From: an uncultured Saprospiraceae bacterium
Lineage (GTDB): Bacteria; Bacteroidota; Bacteroidia; Chitinophagales; Saprospiraceae
NCBI GenBank assembly: GCA_937944245.1
Contig: CALDYY010000003.1
Location: forward strand, 1-42,995
Length of the DNA: 42,995 bases
Reading direction: 5' to 3'
Below the pieces are notes generated by a model. It searched no databases, had not been told where the DNA came from, and saw nothing but the letters and a program-made list of their open reading frames with translations. Within the stretch, counting starts at the first letter, position 1. Each line of letters starts with the position of its first letter. This document shows positions 31,854-40,416 of this stretch, one piece after another. Position numbers and translations under genes: made by a program.

Positions 31854-32633
31854 ATGAGCGAGAAGGATAGAATAATAAAGTCGGGATTGATTGAGCAATA
31901 TGTGCTCGGCTTACTTGACGAAAACGAAATTGCAGAGGTGGAAGGATACTTAAAGAGGTATCCTGAATTAAGAAAGCATAAAGAGGCCATAGAAGAAACT
32001 ATGGAAGCGATTTTAGTGAATAATGGTATTCCTCTACCTGAAACCCCAAAAAGTGAATACGCCAATTCAACCCATAATGTACCAAAAAAAAGTGATGACA
32101 CTTTGCAAAGTCAAAAAAGTAGTAGCCGATGGGTATTGGGTTTATCTTCAGGGCTTGTATTGCTTAGTGCTGCTATTGCCTTCTTGTCCTATCAAGGAAG
32201 AAGAGATACGGAAAAGAAATTAGTATCCCTAGAAGCACAGTATGAAGCATTGGAAACTTCGTGCAGAAAATTGCAAGTTTACAATGAGCGCGAAGAACGC
32301 GAGCGTCATTTCCTTAAAAATAGTCAACGAGTAGTCTTGAAAGGTACTGTACTTGCTCCTGATGCAATAGTTCTAGTTTATTGGAACAATCATGAAAAAG
32401 CAGCTTATTTAGATGCTTTAAATTTACCAGTAGCACCAGACAACAAAGAATATCAATTATGGGCAGATGTGGATGGAGAAATGATTAATATTGGAACTTT
32501 TGATGAAACAAAAAAGGAAGTACAATTAGTGAATTACATACCTCACGCTGAGACCTTGAACATTACTTTAGAACCTAAAGGCAATAACAGAATACCAACA
32601 GTATCGCAATTATATGTAAACGGTAAAGTTTAG
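31854..32633 (+). CDS. RskA-like membrane anti-sigma factor
   Basis: 259 residues from the ATG at 31854, where the family's normal start SEKDRIIKSGLIEQYVLGLL appears. The N-terminal cytoplasmic sigma-binding part covers about 1-60 (DENEIAEVEGYLKRYPELR), one helix spans 92-113, a short coiled coil follows, and the periplasmic RskA C-terminal domain (about 150-259) shows YQLWADVDGEMINIGTF and ITLEPKG. RskA proteins hold an ECF sigma factor at the membrane until proteolysis frees it. The usual partner gene is not directly next to it: the nearest ECF sigma lies 1.5 kb away on the other strand beyond a barrel-like protein. The stop overlaps the convergent stop by three bases. Confidence 0.88.
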   Translation: MSEKDRIIKSGLIEQYVLGLLDENEIAEVEGYLKRYPELRKHKEAIEETMEAILVNNGIPLPETPKSEYANSTHNVPKKSDDTLQSQKSSSRWVLGLSSGLVLLSAAIAFLSYQGRRDTEKKLVSLEAQYEALETSCRKLQVYNEREERERHFLKNSQRVVLKGTVLAPDAIVLVYWNNHEKAAYLDALNLPVAPDNKEYQLWADVDGEMINIGTFDETKKEVQLVNYIPHAETLNITLEPKGNNRIPTVSQLYVNGKV

Positions 32634-34165
32634 AAAAACGCACCAATACCTAGCAAAGTACCCGCAAATATGGAATTTTTTGATTGTAAATTAGAAATGG
32701 CATAAGCTGTATTTAAACTTCCTTGAATAGATGGCTCTACAAAAAAGTAACATTGGTTTACTATGCCATATCTAACACCAGCACTCAATAAATAATTAAT
32801 TTCCAATTTAGAAGCTAAAATATTAGTGTTCACCATAAATTCTAAACCTATTTGTTCCAACTGTAATAGATTATTGATAGGTAAAGCCACAGCATAATTA
32901 GTTATTGATATTTTATTTTGTATAAGATTAGGTGCTAAACCTATTTTAGCATAAGTAGTCCATTTTCTACTTTGTGGACTCAGCATTATTCTTGCATAAA
33001 TTGGGAAACTCCAAGAAGACATTTTTTGATACAGCGATAGAGACATTGGAATATCAGTGCTTCCCAATAATATGCTATGTTTGGGTCTGAATAGTAGCAT
33101 AGTACCATATATGTCATAATATAATGAAGGGATAACTTGTTGAATAGAATTTATGTAGCCTTCTAATGTCTCTTCTTCGTTGGCAATGTCATAAGCTACT
33201 TTCATGCCGTAATCCGTTACAAAAGAGCTACTTAAATGGTGAATACCCAAACCTAGAGATAGTCTATTATTTATTTTTCGTTCTATATTTGTACCAAAGC
33301 TATTGGCTTGAATAGATTTAGTTACAGTAAGGTCAATATTCTCTACTGTCGTGCTAAATGTAGTAGTTCCTAAATTTACGAATTTTCCTACCACCATCTC
33401 GGATAACCAATTGTGCTGTTTAACTTTTTTAGGTACAGTAGCAAAAAGAGGGGCATCAGACAAAGCATAGGTATCATTAAACAAAAGTGTATAATCCTTC
33501 TTCAAAGGCACTAACGATGCAAAGTTGATATTGGAGTGCTCTTGTAATTTTTTATTATCAATAAATGAAGCAATTATATTGTCATTATTTTGCTCAGCTA
33601 TCGAACTTTCTACCTTGTTCGTTATTCCCTCTGTATTATTTTCCGACCCTATCTTTTGGTGATCATTATTTATGTGATGTACTTTATTTTGGCGAGTGAT
33701 TTTTGAGCCACCTTGCACTTTCTTGACCGACTGCTCAACGCTATTCAATGATTTCATTTTCATCGAATCAATTTTATCCATTAAAAGTGATGCTTGCAAG
33801 AACTTTGTATCGTCAATATTATTTGCTTTATAAATACTAGAATCACAAAAAATAATATCTACACCATTAACTTCATCTTGTCCTGAGTGGTTAATATTTA
33901 CATTAAATAATTCTCTTACTTGTAAAGTATTTTTTTTAAGAATATTAAATGCAATTAAATATATAATAAAACTGCTTATGATTAAAAAGCCAAAAAAAAA
34001 CAGAAAAGGCAAGAATTTTCTATCCTTTTTATTTTTTATCTGCTCAAGGATTCGGTTATCTAAGTCACTGGAAGGCGTATTCCATAATGCTGGCATTGAG
34101 GGCATTCCATTGAATTTTTCCCAAAAAATCTCCTCTAGTCTATCTTTATGCTCCTTTTGGTTCAT
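32630..34165 (-). CDS. Membrane-anchored protein with cytoplasmic N-terminus and barrel-like C-terminus, sigma-factor partner
   Basis: 511 residues. The N-terminal 50 are cytoplasmic and acidic/charged (LEEIFWEKFNGMPSMPALWN), one helix spans about 51-74, then a low-complexity Asn/Lys-rich periplasmic linker to about 230, then a beta-rich region of about 260 residues with SLGLGIHHLSSSF and ending GTLLGIGAFF, like an outer-membrane barrel signal. I recall similar proteins beside ECF sigma genes in Bacteroidota. Its ATG lies within the last 20 bases of the sigma gene, so translation is coupled. A role as anti-sigma or sensor is inference from context. Confidence 0.75.
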   Translation of the reverse strand: MNQKEHKDRLEEIFWEKFNGMPSMPALWNTPSSDLDNRILEQIKNKKDRKFLPFLFFFGFLIISSFIIYLIAFNILKKNTLQVRELFNVNINHSGQDEVNGVDIIFCDSSIYKANNIDDTKFLQASLLMDKIDSMKMKSLNSVEQSVKKVQGGSKITRQNKVHHINNDHQKIGSENNTEGITNKVESSIAEQNNDNIIASFIDNKKLQEHSNINFASLVPLKKDYTLLFNDTYALSDAPLFATVPKKVKQHNWLSEMVVGKFVNLGTTTFSTTVENIDLTVTKSIQANSFGTNIERKINNRLSLGLGIHHLSSSFVTDYGMKVAYDIANEEETLEGYINSIQQVIPSLYYDIYGTMLLFRPKHSILLGSTDIPMSLSLYQKMSSWSFPIYARIMLSPQSRKWTTYAKIGLAPNLIQNKISITNYAVALPINNLLQLEQIGLEFMVNTNILASKLEINYLLSAGVRYGIVNQCYFFVEPSIQGSLNTAYAISNLQSKNSIFAGTLLGIGAFF

Positions 34166-34721
34166 ACCCAGTTCGTAATTGTGTGTAAATGTTTTTTACT
34201 TGTTTTCGCAATATAGCTTTAGCCTTAAACAACTGAGATTTAGAAGTATTAACCGATATATTTAATGTTGTTGCGATTTCCTGATGCGTAAAACCCTCTA
34301 TTACATACATATTAAAAACAATTCGATAACCTGTTGGAAGTTGACTAATTAAAAAGGTTAATTCTTGGACACTTAACTCAGAAAATATTTCATCGTCACT
34401 CACCGTATGCAAATCATGGGCAACGTCTATGTCCATCATGTAGAACATCTTCGTATTTGAGCGTAAATGCTGCAATGCAGTATTGACAAAAATTTTGCTC
34501 ATCCATGACTTCAACTTTCCCTTGCTTTCATCGTACTGTTGTAAATCTCGAAAAACTTTTATAAATCCCTCTTGTAGAATATCTTCTGCGTCTTGCTGCG
34601 TAGGCATATACCTGATACATAGCACAAACATATCCTGCTTGAACTGATTGTACAAGAGTTGCTGATAGGAAGATTTTCCCTTTAAACAGCCTTTTACAAG
34701 TTGACTATCTAGCAAAATCAT
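34146..34721 (-). CDS. ECF-type RNA polymerase sigma factor
   Basis: 191 residues. Region 2: LYNQFKQDMFVLCIRYMPTQ, then DAEDILQEGFIKVFRDLQQY and GKLKSWMSKIFVNTALQHLR. Region 4: LISQLPTGYRIVFNMYVIEG, FTHQEIATTLNISVNTSKSQ and LFKAKAILRKQ. No region 3, as in extracytoplasmic-function sigma factors. It directs RNA polymerase to a small regulon in response to an envelope signal. It overlaps the next gene, a membrane-anchored barrel-like protein, by 20 bases. A perfect 12-base palindrome lies 22 bases before its ATG. Confidence 0.95.
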   Translation of the reverse strand: MILLDSQLVKGCLKGKSSYQQLLYNQFKQDMFVLCIRYMPTQQDAEDILQEGFIKVFRDLQQYDESKGKLKSWMSKIFVNTALQHLRSNTKMFYMMDIDVAHDLHTVSDDEIFSELSVQELTFLISQLPTGYRIVFNMYVIEGFTHQEIATTLNISVNTSKSQLFKAKAILRKQVKNIYTQLRTGYEPKGA

Positions 34722-34743
34722 CTGATTTTATAGGTTTGTATGT

Positions 34744-34755
34744 GCAGATATCTGC
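34744..34755. promoter_or_regulatory. Perfect 12-base palindrome upstream of the ECF sigma gene
   Basis: GCAGATATCTGC reads the same on both strands and lies 22 bases upstream of the sigma ATG. It may be a binding site for a dimeric regulator. No binder is known. Confidence 0.45.
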
Positions 34756-34811
34756 CAAAGAGTTGCCTATACTTAACAGTTTTTTTTGCTAGCTGTTCTA
34801 ACATTAACTTT

Positions 34812-36119
34812 TTAGCTCTTTCTCAACACATAAACTACCTCTGGAAATAACATAATGATAATCAAAAAAATAAGTTGAATAATAATAAATGGTACAATTC
34901 CTTTATATAAATGTTTCGTCGTAACACTAGGTGGAGCAACCCCTTTTAAATAAAAAAGTGAAAAACCAAACGGCGGTGATAAAAAAGAAGTTTGTAAATT
35001 AATGGCTAATAAAATACCAACCCAAACTAAATCCATATTATATCGCACAAAAATAGGGGCAACAATGGGAACGATAATGAAAATAATCTCTATAAAATCA
35101 ATGAAAAAACCAGCAATAAAAACGATAATCATTACTAATATCAAAAACGAAATAGGAGAGAGATTAGCATTTTCAATTAAGTCAATCAAGTAAGTATCCC
35201 CACCTAATCCTCTGAATACCAATGAAAAAGTAGTTGCTCCGAGTAGTATCCAAAAAACCATACTGGTAAGGTGGGTTGTTTCTCGCATCACCTGTTTCAG
35301 GATAGTCAAATTAAATTTCCCTTGTACAATAGTCAATAAAGTTGCACCTAATGCACCTACGGCAGCAGCTTCAGTAGGTGAAGCTATACCAGAAAAAATA
35401 GACCCAAGAACAGCAATAATTAAAAATAATGGTAATATAAAAACTTTGATTACCTTCCCAATAAAATTATGACTCCTAAACGCCTGAATCTCAGCGTAAG
35501 GAATACTTGGTGCATCATTAGGTCGGAGGTAAGCAAAAATTAAAATATAGAAAATATAACAAACCACTAAGAGCAAACCGGGCAAAAGCGCAGCTCGAAA
35601 TAAGTCACCTACAGAAACATTAAGCACGCTTCCAAGCAGCACTAAAACGACAGAGGGTGGAATAATCTGACCTAATGTTCCTGATGCAGCGATTGTGCCT
35701 GTTGCCAACTCAGGTTGATAGCCTCTTTTCAGCATAGTCGGTAAACTAATTAATCCCATAGTAATTACAGTAGCTCCCACAATACCTGTTGATGCAGCTA
35801 ACATTGCGCCTACTATTACAACGGAAATAGCCAAACCTCCTTTAAGTTGACCAAACAACATTGCCATAGTTTCAAGTAAACTTTCTGCAAGCCCCGATTT
35901 CTCTAGCATAATTCCCATAAAAACAAATAATGGTACGGACAACAACACATAATTATTGACTACTCCCATTATACGATTCGGCAAGGCGGAAAGTGCTGCA
36001 GGTTCTAAAAAGCAAATAGCATATAATATAGCTAATCCACCCAAAGTAAAAGCAACAGGATAACCATAAAGAATCAATAGAAAAATACTGATAAAAAGTA
36101 TAATTGCTAATATTTCCAT
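34812..36119 (-). CDS. TRAP transporter large permease (DctM type)
   Basis: 435 residues, hydrophobic with about 11-12 helices. Typical stretches: VPLFVFMGIMLEKSGLAESL, then VGAMLAASTGIVGATVITMG, LIPPSVVLVLLG-type QIIPPSVVL, and the second repeat with FIAGFFIDFIEIIFIIVPIV and TSFLSPPFGFSLFYLKG. These are DctM signatures; the protein carries the sodium-driven solute path. Its ATG overlaps the stop of the small permease gene by one base (TAATG). No solute-binding DctP gene is in the window, which leaves the substrate open. Confidence 0.95.
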   Translation of the reverse strand: MEILAIILFISIFLLILYGYPVAFTLGGLAILYAICFLEPAALSALPNRIMGVVNNYVLLSVPLFVFMGIMLEKSGLAESLLETMAMLFGQLKGGLAISVVIVGAMLAASTGIVGATVITMGLISLPTMLKRGYQPELATGTIAASGTLGQIIPPSVVLVLLGSVLNVSVGDLFRAALLPGLLLVVCYIFYILIFAYLRPNDAPSIPYAEIQAFRSHNFIGKVIKVFILPLFLIIAVLGSIFSGIASPTEAAAVGALGATLLTIVQGKFNLTILKQVMRETTHLTSMVFWILLGATTFSLVFRGLGGDTYLIDLIENANLSPISFLILVMIIVFIAGFFIDFIEIIFIIVPIVAPIFVRYNMDLVWVGILLAINLQTSFLSPPFGFSLFYLKGVAPPSVTTKHLYKGIVPFIIIQLIFLIIIMLFPEVVYVLRKS

Positions 36120-36628
36120 TATTTATGCTTGCTTAATGTAATAATATTACGAAAAATAATAGATATGCCTTGCATTAAAAGTAAGATAAATCCAAAAACT
36201 ATAATAAATTTAAGTAGGTAAAGCGCAGGCAAGCCACCTGGATCAGAAGAACTTTCACGAATTGTATAAGATAAATAAGCATACTTTGTGCTGTAAACAA
36301 TAGCAACAATACACCAAGGGATGAGCAGTAAAAGTGAACCTAGTAAATTTATCCAAGCCTTTTCTCGTTCAGAAAAATTAGTATAATATAAATCAACTCT
36401 TACATGGCGATTGTGTTTAAAAGCATAACCACCACCTAACAAAAATATAATAGCAAATATGTGCCATTCTAATTCAATAATCCATGCCGCAGTTGTTTTA
36501 AAAAAATAGCGAAACACAACATCAGTACAAATCAAAATAACTAGAATTGCGGTTAACCAAGCAGTAGCATTTCCTATTTTTTCATTAATCCAATCTATAA
36601 TATTGGCAAAGTATATGAGAATAGGCAT
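36119..36628 (-). CDS. TRAP transporter small permease (DctQ type)
   Basis: 169 residues with four helices. Family marks are LILICTDVVFRYFFKTTAAW and IIELEWHIFAIIFLLGGGYA, followed by KHNRHVRVDLYYTNFSEREK. It stabilises the large permease in the inner membrane. It overlaps the dctM start by one base, so the two are made together. It lies 52 bases downstream of the DUF2231-cytochrome gene and may belong to the same transcript. Confidence 0.94.
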   Translation of the reverse strand: MPILIYFANIIDWINEKIGNATAWLTAILVILICTDVVFRYFFKTTAAWIIELEWHIFAIIFLLGGGYAFKHNRHVRVDLYYTNFSEREKAWINLLGSLLLLIPWCIVAIVYSTKYAYLSYTIRESSSDPGGLPALYLLKFIIVFGFILLLMQGISIIFRNIITLSKHK

Positions 36629-36680
36629 ACAATAATTATGATTGCGTTATTAGTTGTAGAATACAAAGTCATCAAATTTA

Positions 36681-38855
36681 CTAATAAAAAAATACTTCAT
36701 CCATAAATACCCAACCTTTTCTCTCTTTTTTATACCTAGAGTGCCAAGTAGGAATCTGTTGAATAGGCATAGCCACTATTTTATAGTATCTAAATGATAT
36801 GGGGTTTACTTTAACCGATACAGAAACTACCTCATTGGGTTCATAAGATTTGGGTTGTTCTGGCATAGCAAAACCTACTTTCTTTAAGTCATCAGGGGTG
36901 TTCCCTGCCCAAATTTCAAATCGGCTAGGTGGAAAAATTTCTGCCTGAGTAACCTTTGCAAAACTTCCCACTACTTCATAAATTATGGGCGGCTGCAAAC
37001 CAAAATCAAAAAGTGCCTCTAAATTTTCACTTTGATACCCTAACCAATCTCTTCCTGAGTAATTATTAGGATTTCCTTTTCTACAATCTATTAATGTTTG
37101 CGCGCCATTCCCTCGATACCTCTTGTTACTGTTAGTCAATAAAGTTACAGAATCAGGCAAAAATCCTTTAGGGAAAAATAAAAAAGACGCTACATCACTA
37201 CTCAGCCAGCCCGTTTTATACGTTTTTGCTTTTACGAGTGTAATTTTATTGAGTTCAATAGGAGTCTTGTATGTCGTACTTAAACTATCTGGTGTTGTTC
37301 CATCTGTGGTATAATGAATAATTGCATTTTGTATTTTATTTTCCAATATTATTTTTTCATTTTTAGCTAATACCGTAGATTTATTTTTTAAAATTGGCGC
37401 GCTTAATTTTAATTGCTCTGATTCATCGGGAATAAAACCCAATTCAAAAGCCACTTGAGGCATTTGCTGCTTTAATTGAGCAATTTCTTTTTCTGTTATT
37501 GAGATATTCCATAAATATACTTTTTTCAATGCTACAAAATCTTTTAATACTTGAAGCGATGAAGGCGAAATGTGCGTGTTAGAAAGTGCTATTTCTTCAA
37601 GTTGCTTGCAAGACTTGAGCAAAGCGAGGTTTTTACCCGTTATATCAGTGCCATTCAAAAAGAGCTTTTCTATATTAGAAAATTGAGCAATAAATGGCAA
37701 ATCTTTATCTGTTATTGGTAGATTAGATAAATTTAAAGTGACCAGTTGCTCTTTCACACTTTCTAGTTCTCTCAAAAAACTAGGTTCATAAGCCTCCCGA
37801 ATAAAAATAGTAGCTTCCAATGCTGGCAAGTCTTTAGCAACAGATTTTACTGTTCTAAATGGTGTATTTAATTGTTCAATAACGGATAATGGAACAGCAG
37901 CAAATGGATATATTTTTTGAGTATTAGCTGCCGCATTTAATGATATATGATTTATCAAAATCGCCAAATGACTAGAAGGTAATATATCCGCTACTTTTTG
38001 TTGTGTATTTGCGCCTTGTGCTATCCATTCACTTATTATTTGTATTTCTTGTGCGGTCAACTGCGATTTCCCTTTGGGTGGCATATGTTCTTTATGCTGC
38101 AAAGGCAAATTTAACCGCTGCATAATTTGGCTGCTATCTGTGTTTCCCGCTTGCCAAATAGCACCATGTTTACCCCCTTTCATTAAATCCTCCAAAGAAG
38201 TCATTATTAATTCTCCTTTTGATTTATTTTTATTGTGGCAAGCATAGCATTTTTCTTTTAAAATAGGTTCAATAGCTACTTCAAAAACAGGCATTTCAGA
38301 GGTAATCACCTTTTCCTTGACTAATTCTTTTTTTATAAAAGGCTCTAGTAAATAATTCTCTCCATGCGTTATGCTTCCGCCTAAATGACCCGCCATCATC
38401 ACTAAGGCTAAATTAATCAAGAGTAAAGCGTTAAAAACATTTTGCCGATTGGGAAAAGCATTATGCCATAACAATAATCCATAAGCTAAAAAACTAACGC
38501 CTGAACCTGTCCACTTATGCCATTGAATAGTTGCTGCATTATAATCGCCTTCTTGAACCAAAAACAAGCCCATTAAAGCAGCTAATACCGCTGAAAAAGC
38601 AAAGCAATGAAGTGAAAAAGATTGAATTTTAAGATAAGTATTTACAGGAATTTCATTGCGAATAATCAAAAATAAAACTAATAGCACAATAAATCCAATC
38701 GGTAGATGCAACCACAGAGGGTGCATCCTGCCTACGACTTGTAAAGTTGTGGGTAGCTTTAAGTAAGACTCAAAAAACAATAATAATAACAACAATATTT
38801 GCAATACAAAAACACTGTGACTTAGTAAATTGATTATAATTTTATAACGATTCAT
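36681..38855 (-). CDS. Multidomain DUF2231 / planctomycete-type cytochrome c / LRR / sugar-binding-like protein
   Basis: 724 residues. About 1-165: four to five helices with MHPLWLHLPIGFIVLL, a DUF2231-type membrane unit. About 190-285: a planctomycete-type cytochrome c (PSCyt1-like) with CYACH at 203-207 and a distal Met region HMPPKGKSQLTAQEI. About 370-470: leucine-rich repeats (LFLNGTDITGKNLALLKSC). About 490-560: a chitobiase-like FN3_assoc unit (IHYTTDGTTPDSLSTTYKTP). About 575-724: a discoidin-like (F5/8) domain. It should be inner-membrane anchored with the rest in the periplasm, carrying electrons and binding glycans, the latter being inference. Third in a run after the DUF1501 and DUF1549 genes. 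Confidence 0.85.
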   Translation of the reverse strand: MNRYKIIINLLSHSVFVLQILLLLLLFFESYLKLPTTLQVVGRMHPLWLHLPIGFIVLLVLFLIIRNEIPVNTYLKIQSFSLHCFAFSAVLAALMGLFLVQEGDYNAATIQWHKWTGSGVSFLAYGLLLWHNAFPNRQNVFNALLLINLALVMMAGHLGGSITHGENYLLEPFIKKELVKEKVITSEMPVFEVAIEPILKEKCYACHNKNKSKGELIMTSLEDLMKGGKHGAIWQAGNTDSSQIMQRLNLPLQHKEHMPPKGKSQLTAQEIQIISEWIAQGANTQQKVADILPSSHLAILINHISLNAAANTQKIYPFAAVPLSVIEQLNTPFRTVKSVAKDLPALEATIFIREAYEPSFLRELESVKEQLVTLNLSNLPITDKDLPFIAQFSNIEKLFLNGTDITGKNLALLKSCKQLEEIALSNTHISPSSLQVLKDFVALKKVYLWNISITEKEIAQLKQQMPQVAFELGFIPDESEQLKLSAPILKNKSTVLAKNEKIILENKIQNAIIHYTTDGTTPDSLSTTYKTPIELNKITLVKAKTYKTGWLSSDVASFLFFPKGFLPDSVTLLTNSNKRYRGNGAQTLIDCRKGNPNNYSGRDWLGYQSENLEALFDFGLQPPIIYEVVGSFAKVTQAEIFPPSRFEIWAGNTPDDLKKVGFAMPEQPKSYEPNEVVSVSVKVNPISFRYYKIVAMPIQQIPTWHSRYKKERKGWVFMDEVFFY

Positions 38856-38889
38856 TCCATCTTTCTTTTTAAGTCCATTATAAAATTTA

Positions 38890-40344
38890 CTAAGCTATGA
38901 TGTCTTTTACTACATTGCCTGCTACATCTGTCAAACGATAGCGACGACCTAAGTGCTTGTAAGTCAGCTTTTCGTGGTCTAAACCCATAAGATTTAATAC
39001 AGTAGCATGGAAATCGTGAATATGTACTGGATTTTCAATAATGTTGTAGCCTAATTCATCTGTTTCACCATAAACAATACCAGGTTTTATACCTCCACCA
39101 GCCATCCAAATAGAATAGCAGCGTGGATGGTGGTCGCGTCCATAATTTTCAGGCGAAATATTGCCTTGACCGTAATTTGTTCTGCCAAATTCTCCCCCCC
39201 AGATAACCAAAGTTTCATCTAGTAAGCCTCGTTGTTTTAAATCCATAACCAAAGCAGCCGAAGCTCTATCCACATCTTCTGCTTGCAACGCCATTTCTTT
39301 TGTCAAGTTGCCATGCTGATCCCAACCTTGATGGTATAACTGTACAAATCGAACACCTGATTCAGATAACTTTCTAGCAAGTAGGCAATTAGCCGCATAT
39401 GTTCCTGGCACTAAACAGTCCGCACCATACATTTTTATAATGCTTTCTGATTCTTTGCTCGTATCCGTTAATTCAGGCACTGCCGTTTGCATTCGATATG
39501 CCATTTCGTATTGTTGTATTTTGGTATATATTTCTGGGTCGCCAAATTCCTGATAGCTATTTTCATTGAGTGCCGCCAAGTGGTCAAGCATTTTTCTACG
39601 ACCTTCACGAGTTATTCCATCTGGATTATTCAAGTAAAGCACAGGATCTTCACTAGCACTAAATTGCACGCCTTGATGGTTGCTGTCTAAAAATCCATTT
39701 GTCCATAATTTAGAATAAACGCCCTGCCCATTACCTCGACCTCTGGAAAGCAGTACACAAAAATTGGGTAAATTTTTATTTTCACTTCCTAAACCATAAC
39801 TCAACCATGCGCCCATACTAGGTCGGTTGCCCTGTTGTGCGCCTGTTTGCAAAAAAGTTAAAGCGGGGTCGTGGTTAATAGCTTCTGTGTGCATCGTTTT
39901 TATAATGCAAATATCATCTGCTATCTTAGCGATGTTAGGAAATATTTCGCTAATCCATGCGCCCGATTTACCATATTGTTTAAACTCAAAATTTGAACCT
40001 ACAAGTGGAAACTGGCTTTGTTTAGAAGTCATCCCTGTCAAGCGTTGCCCCTGCCGAATAGATTCTGGCAAGTCCTGACCATACATTTCTTTAAGTTTGG
40101 GTTTATAATCAAAACTTTCTAATTGAGAAGGCGCACCATTTTGAAAAAGATAAATAATGCGTTTTGCTTTTGGAGCAAAATGAGGTAGCCCGAGCGGTAA
40201 GTCAAAAGTATCGTCTGCTACGTTTCTAAATAAATCAGGCATCAGTAAAGAGCCTAAAGCCACTGTACCTAAACCTAAACTCAATTTTCCTAAAAAGTAT
40301 CTACGATTAATATGTAAACGCTGTTTTAAAAATTCATTGGTCAT
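38890..40344 (-). CDS. DUF1501 family protein with Tat-type signal
   Basis: 484 residues. The start HINRRYFLGKLSLGLGTVAL is a Tat-like signal (RR-x-F-L) followed by a hydrophobic stretch. The body has FLQNGAPSQLESFDYKP-type segments, TMHTEAINHDPALTFLQTGA, GVRFVQLYHQGWDQHG, and LDETLVIWGGEFGRTNYGQG, then NYGRDHHPRCYSIWMAGGGI. These are DUF1501 hallmarks, a family related to sulfatases/alkaline phosphatases and always found next to PSCyt1/DUF1549/DUF1553 genes, as here. Export folded through Tat to the periplasm is likely. No enzyme activity is established for the family. Confidence 0.92.
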   Translation of the reverse strand: MTNEFLKQRLHINRRYFLGKLSLGLGTVALGSLLMPDLFRNVADDTFDLPLGLPHFAPKAKRIIYLFQNGAPSQLESFDYKPKLKEMYGQDLPESIRQGQRLTGMTSKQSQFPLVGSNFEFKQYGKSGAWISEIFPNIAKIADDICIIKTMHTEAINHDPALTFLQTGAQQGNRPSMGAWLSYGLGSENKNLPNFCVLLSRGRGNGQGVYSKLWTNGFLDSNHQGVQFSASEDPVLYLNNPDGITREGRRKMLDHLAALNENSYQEFGDPEIYTKIQQYEMAYRMQTAVPELTDTSKESESIIKMYGADCLVPGTYAANCLLARKLSESGVRFVQLYHQGWDQHGNLTKEMALQAEDVDRASAALVMDLKQRGLLDETLVIWGGEFGRTNYGQGNISPENYGRDHHPRCYSIWMAGGGIKPGIVYGETDELGYNIIENPVHIHDFHATVLNLMGLDHEKLTYKHLGRRYRLTDVAGNVVKDIIA

Positions 40345-40416
40345 ATTCGTTCTATTTTCATAAAATGATTATAAAAATTGACTAACGCTATCTATAATAT
40401 TATTAATAAAAATAAA

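Noticed and set aside
36119-36628. Unrecognised DctP gene in a neighbouring frame
   Set aside because: All frames between 34722 and 42995 are accounted for by other proteins; no periplasmic solute-binding protein pattern is present.
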